From: an uncultured Bacilli bacterium
Lineage (GTDB): Bacteria; Bacillota_I; Bacilli_A; RF39; UBA660
NCBI GenBank assembly: GCA_944364705.1
Contig: CALVWH010000139.1
Location: 1 to 5,629 of the forward strand
DNA: 5,629 nucleotides
Direction: 5' to 3'
Shown: positions 5,603-5,629 of the stretch, piece by piece
Layout: each line of letters begins with the position of its first letter
Numbering within the stretch: the stretch's first letter is position 1
Notes under the pieces: generated by a model
Told to the model about the DNA's origin: nothing
Database searches by the model: none
The model's input: only the letters and a program-made list of their open reading frames with translations
Position numbers and translations under genes: made by a program

Positions 5603-5629
5603 GCACTGTGGATTTGTTTCTATTTTTCT

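Overview
The window is A+T-rich DNA using the standard code (Trp is TGG, TGA is not read through), with strong purine Shine-Dalgarno sites, extended -10 promoters and a sortase. This fits a low-GC Gram-positive bacterium (Firmicutes/Bacillota), possibly from the Erysipelotrichia or a related gut lineage. The lineage is an inference from style and gene content; no rRNA or tRNA is present to fix it.

Layout, left to right. (1) 39-1064, minus: a zinc-dependent medium-chain dehydrogenase transcribed alone, with its own extended -10 promoter and a terminator overlapping its stop codon. (2) 1147-3777, minus: three co-directional genes transcribed in the order C39-like membrane-anchored cysteine peptidase, VanR-type response regulator, VanS-type histidine kinase. 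A terminator closes the kinase gene and a consensus extended -10 sits at the peptidase/regulator junction. (3) 3778-3960: a divergent control region with three to four TCTTAA-type hexamers on an exact 11-bp period, plus a good sigma-A promoter facing right. (4) 3967-4794, plus: a class B-type sortase with a long acidic stalk and Lys where the catalytic Arg is expected. (5) 4793-4825: a bidirectional terminator shared with the next convergent gene. (6) 4825-5496, minus: an ABC-2 type permease with no ATPase gene visible beside it. (7) 5497-5629: a 36-nt imperfect hairpin and a perfect 32-bp palindrome carrying -10 boxes on both strands, apparently a divergent promoter/operator for the permease and a gene beyond the right edge.

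How the parts may work together (inference): regions 2-4 look like one cell-surface module. The two-component system would sense an envelope or peptide signal, and its OmpR/PhoB-family regulator would bind the 11-bp-phased repeats to control the surface peptidase and perhaps the sortase. No van resistance genes (ligase, VanX, VanY) and no LPXTG-like sorting substrate are present, so vancomycin resistance is not supported. The dehydrogenase and the permease look like independent transcription units. No CRISPR array, insertion sequence, tRNA or rRNA was seen, no gap between genes exceeds about 190 bases, and bases 1-23 hold nothing recognisable.
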